From the NCBI GenBank assembly GCA_003260075.1, contig QLIY01000484.1, positions 57,275 through 121,274 of the forward strand: a stretch of 64,000 nucleotides of DNA, written 5' to 3'. The translations under genes and the position numbers were made by a program. The notes beneath the pieces are model-generated. The model made no database searches. It had not been told where the DNA came from and saw only the letters and a list, made by a program, of their open reading frames with translations. Below are positions 35,627-47,455 of this stretch, in pieces. This DNA is from Phallusia mammillata (taxonomy: Eukaryota; Chordata; Ascidiacea; Phlebobranchia; Ascidiidae). Each line of letters opens with the position of its first letter. Positions within the stretch are counted from its first letter, which is position 1.

Positions 35627-38186
35627 ATGCAAATCGTATTTATTCATCCTGATTTGGGCATCGGTGGTGCTGAACGTCTTGTGGTTGATGCCGCCCTTGC
35701 TCTCAAAGAAAAAGGTCATCGGGTCAGTTTTATGACCGGACATCATGATCGACAACATTGCTTTGAAGGTTTGTGTCTGGATTTTACATTTTGCCCATTG
35801 ATTTAGGTTCCAGTTGCTGTGCTAGCAAAGAAATAATATAATAATTTTGTCCATAGGTTTACGGCATTGCTATGTTAGTAAAAAACATTTCTTATCGATT
35901 TCAGTTTTCACAAATGAAAGACAAAAGCGAATTGTGATTATGTTTAATTTCACACAAGGGGGGGGGGTAATAGGTTTACGGTATTGCTATGTTAGTAAAA
36001 AACATTTCTTAGCGATTTCAGTTTTTACAAATGAAAGACAAAAGCGAATTGTGATTATGTTTAATTTCACACAATCATACAATGTAATAAATACATTGAA
36101 TGAAATTTAAAATGTAAAACCTAAAAAACACAAAGCTGTAATGATTCACCTAAACTGTGTACATACTTATTTTGACACTATTCGCAAAATATGTACTAAA
36201 GACATTTAATTGTGAATGTTCACGTACTAAAACAATGATTTGAATTTGAGTTTTTTTGCAGAAACAAAGAATGGGACATTTTCTGTGAATGTGGTCGGGG
36301 GCTGGCTTCCTCGCAGTGTGTTTGGAATGTTCCATGCCTTTTTGGCTTACTTCAAAATGATTTACATTTCTTTCTATCTCATATTGATTTCAGCTCTGAA
36401 ACCAGATGTCATATTTTGTGATCAAATTTCTGCATGTATACCATTTTTGAAGTAAGAAATTTGAAAAGATATGTACTTTTATAAAAGCAAAATGACAAGC
36501 TTGTATTGCTTTTCTTAGGTTCTTTACCAAAGCCAAAATTGTTTTCTACTGTCACTTTCCAGACCAGCTATTAACAAAACGAACATCTTTAATTAAATCT
36601 CTTTATCGAATGCCAATTGATTGGTTGGAAGAAAAATCTACTGGCATGTCGGACATGTTGTTTGTCAACAGCCAATTTACAGGTTAGTCATACATACTTT
36701 ATGCACACCTATTAATTGTAGATGGACTTAGTGTCGTGAAAGGTTAGCGGACAGTAATTGCAAAATTTAATGTTAATCCCCAGTGCTTGCTCAGCAGAGC
36801 ATGCCATAACAACAAACAATTTACCATATGCTTTACCTCCAAACCAGAAATGTTTCAGATTCTGACCTTTAACAAAGGCATACTGGTGTCACGAAACAAA
36901 TCAATTACAGGGAGAAAGTATTTAATAAATCTTGTCATCCTAACTTAAACTTTCTTTGAACTTTCACTCATGGGATCAACAAGCATTATTCATAATGCTC
37001 AGCCACCCAACTTAAATAGAAGCTTTTACAAAGAATTGGTATTGGCAGGCATATGTGGATCGCTACTAATTGTGAATACTGTACTTTTTTGGGGGGGGGG
37101 CGAACTTTCACTCATGGGATCAACAAGCATTATTCATAATGTTCAGCCACCCAACTTAAATAAAAGCTTTTACAAAGAATTGGTATTGGCAGGCATATGT
37201 GGATCGCTATTAATTGTGAATACTATACTTTTTTTAGTGTTTGGGTTGACTTATAGTATTTTTACTGCATATATATTAAGACATGTGATACCAATTGAAT
37301 TTCAGTCATCATGACGATTGGTGTTTGTTTTGTCCAGAGAAAATCTTCAAAGAGACTTTTAAGACGTTGCGTGATATGGAGACGCACGTTTTGTACCCAA
37401 GCCTTAATACGAAGCACTACGATCAAGTCATGCAGATGCCAACCCGTTTGGATTCGTCCAGTCTGCCGACACGAGCTGAGCACGTTTTCCTTTCAATTAA
37501 CCGTTACGAGCGCAAGAAGAATCTTAGCTTGGCGATAGAAGCTTTAGGTACTTTTTTATTTAGCTTTTAGCACACGCCCTATTAAATCGTCAGTCTTTTT
37601 GTAAACCAGACACTTTTTGCCCCATTTTACTGATATTTGGCAGGACACAGGTCACTTGCGCCCTTTCGTTGCGCACGTTTTGCTGTCAGAAAATTTGGAA
37701 CAGTTTTTTTTCTATTTAGGTCGTTTTCTGCGAGGGGGGGGGGTCTTTTACTGATATTTGGCAGGACACAGGTCACGTTTTGCTATCAGAAAATTTGGAA
37801 CAGTTTTTTTTCTATTTAGGTCGTTTTCTGCGATATGTATGTAGCATATTAGCTTACAGTGTCCCAAATATGCTGAAGCTGTGTTACACGATACGCTATG
37901 TAAAAAGGTCAAGAATTTAACAAGTTTACAAAACGAAATTAAAAATGAAACATACCAAAAACAAGTCAACATAACAAAGACTATGAAATCCTATGTCATT
38001 TCACATTTAAAGTGATTAACCTCAAGGCGCCAGTTCGGCAATAGTCCCCATTCAGAAGAAACTTCTCGAAATGTCGCACCCACGACAAGCAGAAAACTCC
38101 ACTCAAGCATGGTTTCACAAACCATTTATCGTTTCGTGGCAGCCAATTTTCATGCCATCGGCTTGGGAATCGTGTTTTGACTGTTT

Positions 38187-38261
<75 letters not shown>

Positions 38262-40934
38262 TGTCCTAATTTCGCCCACGTAAGGTTGTGTACCGTAGAA
38301 AAGTCGCCCACGGTTGGCAGGAAAAGAAAATTTACCTGACATTTTACAATGTGACACCGCTAAAAAAATGATGACCGGACAACAATTTTACCTGCTCTTG
38401 TTACGTGGGTGCGTGTTGTGGGTGAAACGGCACCAAATCTAACACTTCACTTCATTAGCAACCGCCTTGTTTATTTAACTAATAACCCCTGCCAAGTATT
38501 TCTGGTCACCCTGAGCACATTACGCAACCCTTCTATCAACTCCAAAAAAATAACACTGGACACATGCCAAACGTCTTTTTGGTTACACTATATAAGGACC
38601 TTCGTTTTTCTAAGTTTTTTTTTTAGATTATTTGCCAAATTTTAGATTTGTGGGACTAAAAAGTGTGAAAAATTTTGCTCTGTCATATTCTATTCAAAAA
38701 GCCAAATATTAAACACTCCTTGGTTTTTCAATTGTTTAGTCCAATTTGTGTCATCCTGTTTACACGGCGCAACCAGGCGTAACTTGGTTGTGCTTGTAAT
38801 TTGACCTTTTTCACCTGTGGCAAACGCGTACAGTTTTGTGGGCCATTTACGGTGCCGCCGATTCTGCGACGTAAAATGCGCGCATTGTTTCCACCCGCAA
38901 AGTACGTTAAAACGCACCTTTTGCCAATCCTATAGCGAGGTTGATAAATCGACCCATGCTTATGTGACCCTCAAATAGCAATTTGCTTTTTTAGTTTGTG
39001 TGTCGGATTTTGTCTGTGACGTGCGTGTCGCAGTAAAATCACATGCTCCCTTCATAGAATTCCTTTTATAGCAACGTTTTCTTTGGTGTTTCTACTATTG
39101 TCCTCGAAATATTTCGGGTAAACACATTGGTAGTATTTCACAGACCGGAAGCACATATTAGCCATAAAAATTCCATCGGAAATAGGTCGCTTTTTGAAAC
39201 GCTCCCGAAGGAGTCATATGTTTCACGTTTTTTTTCTATTTTTAAACCTCAAGTCTCCGAGTCATTTGTTCAATCATGCTATGTCATGGGAAACAACGTC
39301 TGCGCATGCGCAACTATCTTAGGACGTGTGAAAATTCCCATTTCACCTTGTTTTGCTCGTGTTCATCACTCATCAACAATTTAGTTGTTTGTTGCAGATC
39401 TTGTTCGCGACCGGGTCACCGATGCCGAGTGGAAAAAAGTTCATCTTGTGATGGCGGGTGGTTACGACCAACGAGTCGAGGAAAACGTTAACCATTACAG
39501 GGAGCTGTCAAAATTGGCCGGTAAGTTGACTTTTATTGTGAACATCACGACAATCGATATTTCAACAGTTAATCTAGAAACGCTTTAGAAGTGTTTATAC
39601 GGGTGTATTACTCTTCTAGCAGTTTTATCATAAATAATGGACGTTTCGGCGCCCCATAGGAGACGTCTTCGTCAGGATAATGGCATATCTTGAAAGATAG
39701 AATTTCTTATAAAGCGACTAAAGCATCAAAACATAGAAGTTTGTCCGTTGTGGGTGGTAACCGCCATGTCAATGTGGGTCATGCTTCTGACTAAACAAAT
39801 AGCAGTGCTTTTACGGCGCTTACGCCCCATTTGCGTGATCTGCTTTCCTTGATATTGTTATTCACAGCAGGCGGATAATCATGGCCACATATAAACAAAC
39901 CATCGACGTCCATGGTATAATTTATGTATTTACACTAACATCGTCCTGTCTGTGTTAAAGCAAATGTTTCGACATTCGTTGTTCCTGCCGGTTTATCACG
40001 TGTGCACAGGAAATTAGGGCAACTGGTCGTAGCATGGAGGGAAGTAATCATGTTTTTCAGGCAATGTGTAAAACGACCGGGCAAAAACAAGGCTAGTTCC
40101 GTTTATTCAGATAAACAAGAAATACAATCGCTTTGGTCGGCCTTGCAATTTGAAACCGTTTTGCTCGTAACGAAACCACAATTCTGAATCATAGGACTTG
40201 CCCAAAGAGATGCATTACAGCAGCTTAAACAGACAGTGCACGTACTTCGGCGCTAATCGTGTGTTTAAGAAACCGCGTTTTGTAATCCGATAAATCGTCT
40301 TTTTTGCAGTTTGGTGTTACGGCAACATACCGTATTGCAAAAATCAACGATTTTGAAAAATGGGGATTTAAAGAGGGGTGCAATTGTTGAAAATGTTGAA
40401 TTATTGTTTAGATGTGGTTTTTAGTATGTAGATCGCTTTTGATATAAACAAAATGATCTATTAGCGGAAAAACGGTAACCCTGTTTGTCAAACATGCCTA
40501 AAGCGTTTGCTTCATAGGTTTGTACCGAGTATGAACAAATTGACTTGTTTGATTACATATCAGTCAAAACGCGTTTCGGAAGTGACGTACAGACAGACGA
40601 TTAATACTTTTATTGTTGTTTTTGTTCTTCTCTCACGGGGATCACGGGGCATTAGCATTCATTGCAGTCACATTGTTTGCATTTTTTAGGGGGGGGGGAG
40701 CGTTTCGGAAGTGACGTACAGACAGGCGATTAATACTTTTATTGTTGTTTTTGTTCTTCTCTGCAAATCACGGGGCATTAGCATTCATTGCAGTCACATT
40801 GTTTGCATTTTTTACAGCCCAAGTTTTCTTATACGTGTCGCTTTTGCGTATTTTATTATTAGGGGCATGAGTCACAGGGTAGAGCTACTAACACCATAAC
40901 GAGAATCACCCCCCAAATTTGATTGGTTATATCT

Positions 40935-40976
<42 letters not shown>

Positions 40977-43900
40977 ATAAAAAAAATTCAGCTCTTTACG
41001 CCCCCTTGTGAAAGCGAAGTTCTGATTCTCGTCATGGTGTTAGTAGCTCTACCGAGTCACAGTCTGATTTCTATGGCAATTCTGTCTGATAAGTGATTTT
41101 TTACTGTAGAAAATATGTTTGTAATTGGTTTGTGTATGGTCACAAAAAGGAACGTAACCCGTCGCATTGCTCTCATTTTTGCTTTTAAGCCTTGTTTGTA
41201 CTGCAAATTTCTAACAACAAACAAGTCTTGCGACCACTCGCTTCGTTCTTCAAAGCCGCATTTAGGGTCAAGTTTTCACCCACCGTTTCCGTAAACACAA
41301 CTATGTGCATTGTTTTAACTTGAGAAGTCGCCTAGCAGTAAAAAGTTACCGCAAACTTGTATTACGGGTAATTTACGGCTCTTGGGCTTTCATGCTATGA
41401 CCTTGTACATCCAGCACTTTTAAAAACCCGATTAAGGTCAAATGTTGTGTCGTGGTTCGCCTCGCTGACTGCCATGTTTCTGCCGCCATTTGCAGCACAT
41501 GTAGGTGACGTTCAAGACAAACAGATTGTTGTAAAAGCCAACTTAATATACTCCCATACCTATATGTTTGTGAATTTTCGGTTTCGATGGTTTTATGTAC
41601 GCATATTGTTATCGTGGTGCGCTGTAGCTGAAAATGACACATTATTATTAGACATTTCCAAATTTTACTCGTTTTGGGGGGGGGGAAATTTTTGTTTTCG
41701 ATAGTTTTATGTACGCATATTGTTATCGTGGTGCGCTGTAACTGAAAATGACACATTATTATTAGACATTTCCAAATTTTACTCGTTTTTGAAACGCAAT
41801 TATCCCAAGACTAAGGTTCTCAACCGATAAAAATACCTTAAATTGGTAAACATGTCCCTTTGGGGGTAAATGAAAGTATGCAAAATGTTTGTAAGGTAAT
41901 GGGAATCAGAGGGTTAAAGACACTTGATGTTAAATGTTCAGTGGATTAGAGAAACTTGGTGTTAAATATTTAACGTATTAGAGAACCTTTTTAAAAAAGT
42001 TTACGCATGTTTGAGAAAAGTAAATTTTAGATTCCCTTACGAAATCGATTTATTACCGCAGTTTTGCCTTTGTGTTTTGCAGAGAAGCTTAAAGTAGACG
42101 ATAAGGTGTCCTTTCTGCAGTCCATTTCCAATGGGGGGGGGGTAAAAAGTTTCGGCATGTTTGAGAAAAGTAAATTTTAGATTCCGTTACGAAATCTATT
42201 TATTACCGCAGTTTTGCCTTTGTGTTTTGCAGACAAGCTTAAAGTAGACGATAAGGTGTCCTTTCTGCAGTCCATTTCCAATCAGAAGAAGGTGGCCTTG
42301 TATCGCCGTGCAACTGGTGTACTTTACACTCCACACAATGAGCATTTTGGCATCGTTCCCATCGAGGCAATGTACTTGAAGGTGAGGATCCATACAACCT
42401 AACCTCATATCATTTATGTATTGATTACTAAACCCCGCGAATCGCGATAAACCAGCAAATAGTAGGAATGAACACTTGTTGTATGGATTAACCCATTGTT
42501 TTTCAACGTTTCGGAAGCCACAAAACACTTAATGCGTTAAATAATCTTGCGGAACACCAACGCAATTACAACCTTAACATTTCACAAGGAATATAAATAT
42601 TACACAACAATAAATCAAGCAAACCGACGAAACATTAAAATTGTTGAATGCGACTACTTTCCTGAAAGAAAAGCTTTTTTTCACCAATTGTATAAACCAG
42701 TGAATTTCGACCGGTTTTCCATCGAACACCAGTCAAATTAACAAATTTCTTGCGAAACACCTGTTGAAAATCACTGGATTAACCCATAGTGCAGGGTGTA
42801 TTGTTTGCTACAAGCACGATGACGTACTTGGAAAATGGTTACGGCCAATGGTTTACCATCCCTCAGTAAAACCAGCAACTCACGGCGTTAAAGATCTTAT
42901 GTATAAGCCCCCAGTTCGGAGTGTATGCTTGCTACAAAAAATAAAACGAGCTAAAAAAGGAACTTTTATACTCGTCATTTATGCATTAGAAAGGAACTTT
43001 TATCCTGTAAAAATATTGTATTTGGTTCGTTTTCGCCATCGTACAGCGAAGTAACTAGACAATGAACCATACTTGTATAGACAATGAACCATACCATACT
43101 TTGCCATTGCCCGATATGTTGTTTCGTTTTTGCTTTCAGGAATAATGCGTGACCGAAATAATTGCATTTTTATTGGGCACTGACACATTCGCATGCACGA
43201 CGTGAACTATTATTGTCCTTTCACATAAAAAAATCACGTTTGTGTAATTTCAATTGCTTGGTAATAAAAACATGTTACTTTTATAACTTTAGGTAGAAAC
43301 CAATCCTGACATTAATAGGTTTCCTCAAAATCGTAACTGCTTGCATAAACAGATTTTTTTGCACGACTAAAATAGCTTGGTTGTTGCACAACGCAATCGA
43401 CTCGTCTGCCGGTGGGTCTTGAAGTCCTTCAGTGCACAGACGGAATCGAAATAGTTTTCTAAGTGTTTTTGACCGCATAAAACCGACTTGCGTACATTCA
43501 TTTAAGCGCAGTTATTTTTTGGTTGTTAAAAATACATCTGTTTACCTTGAGTTGCTAAAAACAAACTATAGATAGGGAATGAATAAATAAACAAGGCACA
43601 AAACAAATTTGCTTTCGGCACAACTGTTTAATCCGCACGTTACTTTTCCAGAAACCAGTTATTGCGGTAAACAGTGGTGGACCGCTTGAAACAATTGCCG
43701 ACGGCCAAACTGGATTTCTTCGTCCTCCGAATTCAGAAAGTTTTGCGACCGCTATGTGAGTACTTGAGAAATTTGCATGCAACTTTGTCGTGTATACGAG
43801 CGGCAAAGGACTGTTGATCCGAATAGAAAGCCGTCAGGTGAATATATTGAACTATTCATTTACAAACAAGGGTGACTGGTGAATCACGTATAGCAATGTT

Positions 43901-44565
43901 GCAACGGTTTATGAGAGAGGCTGCTTTTTGTAACGGCAAAATATTTACTCACTTTAGTTTACCCTCAAAGCATGTCTGATTGTATCCTGAGAACAAATTT
44001 ACCCACTGTTTAAGGTCCCAAGTCATGACTCATGCCTAAACGAATATTCGAGTTACAGAAATTAAAGAGATTCAAATGCCTGGTGCTTTGCTTTATCGAC
44101 AAGATACCAAGCATAAAAACTTGAACCCGACTTAGATCTTGATTTTTTGTCCCGCTTTATTTCGTAATTATTGAAAACCGTATCAAGTGTGAAGCAGTGA
44201 TAAAATAGCATACAGCACACAGTTGTAAAGTAAGGTTTTACCCATTAGGCTTACTTTAGTAGTTCATTAAGCGTCATGTGTCAGTTTTAAGCATCATGCC
44301 ACCCATTTGGCCGAATGGTCTGGGGCGCTTGACCCAAATTCAGACGTTAAAAACTTGATCGGAGCGTCGTTGGTACAAATCTCGTAAAAATGCAAGTGTT
44401 AAAGCTTCACGCAAAATGTTGTTTGGTTGCAGGTTAAAACTGATGCAGAACCCGGATCTCGTGGAGACGATGGGAGAAGCTGGGAGGGCTCGTGTCGTCG
44501 AACGATTTTCATTTGAAAACTTTGCCGAGACACTCAATGAGATCGTTGTTTCGCTTGTCAACTGA
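35627..44565 (+). CDS. ALG2: ALG2, alpha-1,3/1,6-mannosyltransferase
   Basis: GT4-family glycosyltransferase on the cytosolic face of the ER that adds the second and third mannose to the dolichol-linked oligosaccharide for N-glycosylation. Exons: 35627-35768, 36262-36451, 36519-36682, 37338-37547, 39398-39520, 42233-42381, 43652-43755, 44433-44565; 404 residues against 416 in human. Seen: [13 protein letters not shown] near the N-terminus, a hydrophobic segment in exon 2 ([20 protein letters not shown]), [27 protein letters not shown], and the EX7E catalytic motif EHFGIVPIE at residues 313-321, then AVNSGGPLE. The ATG is the first in frame and gives the conserved start. Introns are long here and hold three joins, a 71-G gap and several repeats. 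A partial false copy of exon 6 stands at 42083-42132. Confidence 0.95.
39644..39675 (-). repeat. Hammerhead-like core in repeat remnant, ALG2 intron 5
   Basis: On the minus strand CTGACGA (39675-39669) is followed by a hairpin whose arms GACGTCTC and GGGGCGCC pair with one mismatch and G-U wobbles, then GAAA (39647-39644). This is the hammerhead core order with a plausible stem II, as found in tails of Penelope-like and other retroelements. The cleavage site and outer stems were not identified. Confidence 0.45.
40869..41062. mobile_element. MITE with 31-bp TIRs and 9-bp target duplication
   Basis: Inverted repeats 40878-40908 (GGTAGAGCTACTAACACCAT...) and 41023-41053 match over 31 bases with one difference. 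They are bounded by perfect GAGTCACAG at 40869-40877 and 41054-41062. A 9-bp duplication suits Mutator-like or Merlin elements, not hAT. The middle is a 39-G gap (40937-40975), so internal length is unknown. It lies in ALG2 intron 5. Confidence 0.85.
42494..42776. mobile_element. hAT-like MITE, 283 bp, ALG2 intron 6
   Basis: Starts CATTGTTTTTCAAC and ends GTTGAAAATCACTG, inverted with two differences; perfect 8-bp target duplication GATTAACC at 42486-42493 and 42777-42784. No coding capacity. The remainder of the 42382-43651 intron shows nothing I recognise. Confidence 0.85.
44298..44390 (+). repeat. tRNA-Leu-like sequence (pseudogene or SINE head)
   Basis: A-box-like TGGCCGAATGG (44308-44318), a stretch TCTGGGGCGCTTGACCCAAA resembling a leucine tRNA D-arm and anticodon region with CAA, and a decayed B-box GGTACAAATCT (44372-44382) at the spacing of a tRNA with a long variable arm. 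The acceptor stem does not close well, so an active tRNA is unlikely. It sits in ALG2 intron 7. Confidence 0.4.
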
Positions 44566-46776
44566 TACAAGTCTCCAAATCTTTGTATTTTCCAATCAAA
44601 CCTTATGCAGTTTTGCTTTCAAATTATGTTTACTGCACCCAAACCCAGATATTATGGATCTTCCAGTCGTTCTGTATCCATTGTCAATTTGTTCAGATTT
44701 TTTGCCTACCAAACCACCAACATGATTTTAACCTTTGGACCATACTTTGGTAAGGTTGACATGATCAAACCTTTAATAAAGAACACCTAGGGGGGGGGGC
44801 ATTTTATACTTTGGTAAGGTTGACATGATCAAACCTTTAATAAAGAACACCTAAGGCTGTATTCAGAATCTTGCAAGTATAGACTTTGTGCGACCAGCAA
44901 GGCTTTCCTATGTCTGAGCATATCTCTTGCATATTTATGGTTTGACACAACAGAGCATTGGTTTCGTAACCAAGGTGTAAACCAACCTTACATATCGGCA
45001 CACCCATACCGCTGTGCCATAAGTCCGTAGGCTATATGGTAAAATGCCTTATAACTGGAGATGAAGTCGTATCTGCACTTGTTTTAAGGAATTCGGTCTA
45101 TCTTGTATTGCAAAACTGCAGTGATTCGGAGTAGCTAAATTTCCGAACGCACAAGCAATATTACAAAAAAACGAAGCACAGATGCATGCTTTTTATTATT
45201 ATTATTATTAGGCAGTTACAAAGAACGAAAAGCATGCTGTGGAAAAACAAAGATATGAACATCTTGTGTACCGAAAGAAAACGCACGCTTCTGCCTGTGT
45301 GCCCCCCGCCAATATGCAATGTCCGCAGTACATGGAGAATGTAATACTGTACAATGGCGAGGTCGGGCACAGCGCTATGCGAGGTAGTTAGGGATTTGAA
45401 TTCATTTTCTTGCGCCAAGCGGTTTGTACACGAAGGTAATCGGAATAATAAGATGCACGCGGAGAGATTACGGGCATGTGTGGGGTTGTACCGTGTGCGC
45501 TAAAGTGTATAAGGGAGGTACCTCGTCTATGGCTTGGCGAGCAAAGCCAACGCGTGTGGGCAAGATACCAGCAGAATTGTGAGGTTTACTATTAGAAACG
45601 GCCAGGGGGTACGCATCTGCAGAAAAAAGAAAGGCTTCGACGGTTTTACGTTGACTAAAGCATGATGAACAAATCGTGTTATAGAGCAATGCACTCATAA
45701 GAGGTTATGCCTGCAACCACAATTTTAATGTGTGGTTAAGTTTCTTCTGAACAATTAAAGTGATGGAAAAGTATATGTTTAGGGTTACAACGGGGTTAAA
45801 TAGTTAACTGTGCTGACTTATTTTCTATTCAGTTTGATTTAGCGTGGCCAGAACGGCGAAAATCAGAATGATACAAAGCGCGAGCGATAAGAGACACAAT
45901 CGACAAAGAATGCTGTGTAATATCTAACACAGCGCTTCAGGGCGGGCGCAAAAATTGGCAATGTACAAAAAAATCGGAGTTAGCAATCATGAAAGTTAAA
46001 AAAGATTTTGATCAACATGATCCAAAGATGGGACTTCGCCAAGTCAACATGATACAAGTTCCTATGTAAGCTCCCTAACCCACCGCGGTTTGTCACTCTA
46101 CGACTATATCACTTGAGGGCGACAGAGAGCGTCGTTTGTCGCATCAAGCTCGTCGACGCTAACTGAAACACATAGCTCTACACGCATACACAATATAGAA
46201 TCAGAACAATGCACCTAAGGCACGGATCGGCAAAAGTAGCACCTTAAAAATAAAACACGCACCGTAAAATCTTGTGACAGTATAAAAAACACAAACCAAT
46301 CTACTCGCGAAGCGTTAAACAATGTGACTTGTGGCATCAATGGTCAGTCGATGTATGAAGAGAAGGCGACGCCACGACGGGCGGAATATATAGAAATCTA
46401 TGTATGGAACAAGTGATCTATAAAAACAAGTGTTTGGCACAAGAGTAAGATGTTCTTCTTTGTGACTTTTCATCTGTAAGTGACTCGTGGTCGAAGACGT
46501 TCCGTTCGGGTTATATACATGTGTTGGAACCAGCTTGACGCATCCACCTGAATAAAAGGTTTTGTAAGAAAGACCCAAAGCACAATTTGCACACTGATCA
46601 GTCTAGCTTGGCTTATCTATTGTGCTGTTTTTTTAATTGTGGTTGCAGTGTCTATATTTTTAAGCCCGCTGTTTATTTTATTTATACCAAAACATAGCTG
46701 CTTCGGTGACAGTAGTTCGGTAGGAGTAATAAAAAATACACAAACCGTCCGATTGACCACTATTTAGCGGTTGAAA
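44566..46776. other. Intergenic ALG2 to unknown two-exon gene
   Basis: Holds the ALG2 3'UTR with a join at 44790-44799, a short ATT microsatellite near 45193-45211, and about 1.5 kb with slightly higher GC. Minus-strand open frames at 45161-45418, 45468-45698 and 46315-46578 have no splice context or motif and are not called. Confidence 0.5.
44775..44780 (+). terminator. ALG2 poly(A) signal AATAAA
   Basis: Hexamer 209 bases after the ALG2 stop. It is repeated in the false duplicate after the G10 join at 44790-44799. Confidence 0.45.
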
Positions 46777-47276
46777 ATGTCTAATCTTTCTCTAAACAAA
46801 CTTAGAAGCATACTTACAGATGGACGAAAAGGCCCTGATATCACAAGTCTTCTGATTCTTGCATCCTACGTAAATCGAGTTGAGGATCTTCAAACTGGTC
46901 GGATGTTTCCAGTATACTGGTCTGAAAAAAATAAATATTCGTAAAACCAAATGTAACAAAATTAGAACACGTTCTATCCCTTTGCAGTAAGGTGAAACCA
47001 ACTTGGTCAACAAATTGGAACTTCTACAAATGCCTTTTTAATGATTTGGTGGTTGGCGCAAAGGTCACGCTATATTTAAACAAATACAATATTGCTACCA
47101 ATGACTCGCTCCGTCCCATGCTGATCAGAGTCCCTCGTTTGTCGGTGCAGTTACTAGGCAACGCGGCATCATCTTTAAGAGCCTCGCTCTCATCCACGAT
47201 AAACACCCGGCTTAAACGTCGCGTGAGGCTCACACAGCTCATCCGATTTACGGAGTTTCGATTTTCTGTTGAGTGA
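46777..47276 (+). CDS. Unrecognised two-exon gene, about 150 residues
   Basis: Exon 1 46777-46940 runs from ATG to TTC|GTAAAA; exon 2 46988-47276 starts after TTTGCAG and ends at TGA, with matching phase and an AATAAA at 47286. The intron is only 47 bases, short even for a compact genome. The product starts MSNLSLNKLRSILTDGRKGP, is basic at its C-terminal end (RLKRRVRL), and shows no signal peptide, membrane segment or motif I know. It converges on SYDE, whose stop is 180 bases away. Support: open frame, splice phase and poly(A) signal together; function unknown. Confidence 0.55.
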
Positions 47277-47285
47277 GAAAATGAA

Positions 47286-47291
47286 AATAAA
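47286..47291 (+). terminator. Poly(A) signal of the unknown two-exon gene
   Basis: AATAAA nine bases after the TGA of the gene at 46777-47276, supporting that gene model and its strand. Confidence 0.45.
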
Positions 47292-47455
47292 GAAATCCAC
47301 ACGTAAACACCCTATAAACCAACAAATGTATATTTAATGTAGACTTTTGTGCATAAAATTGATATAAAATTTACAGATTTACAAGACATTCCGGCAAGAA
47401 TAAAAACGAACTAATTCTAAAACGTTAAAATTGTCAATGCACGCCTCTATATGCT

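Noticed and set aside
35857-36074. Apparent tandem protein repeats in short frames (here and at 36970-37314, 41373-41756)
   Set aside because: The repeats are contig-overlap duplicates around G10 runs inside ALG2 introns, in frames unrelated to ALG2.
42083-42132. Duplicate copy of ALG2 exon 6 as an alternative exon
   Set aside because: It is cut off by a G10 run and its flanks copy those of the real exon; a mutually exclusive exon would be complete.
24531-44565. CFAP57-ALG2 operon
   Set aside because: The 670-base spacing with its own poly(A) signal and CRE is not the near-zero spacing of tunicate operons.
47148-47162. X-box-like GTTACTAGGCAAC
   Set aside because: It has a mismatch to the consensus and lies in coding sequence of the small two-exon gene, far from a plausible promoter.
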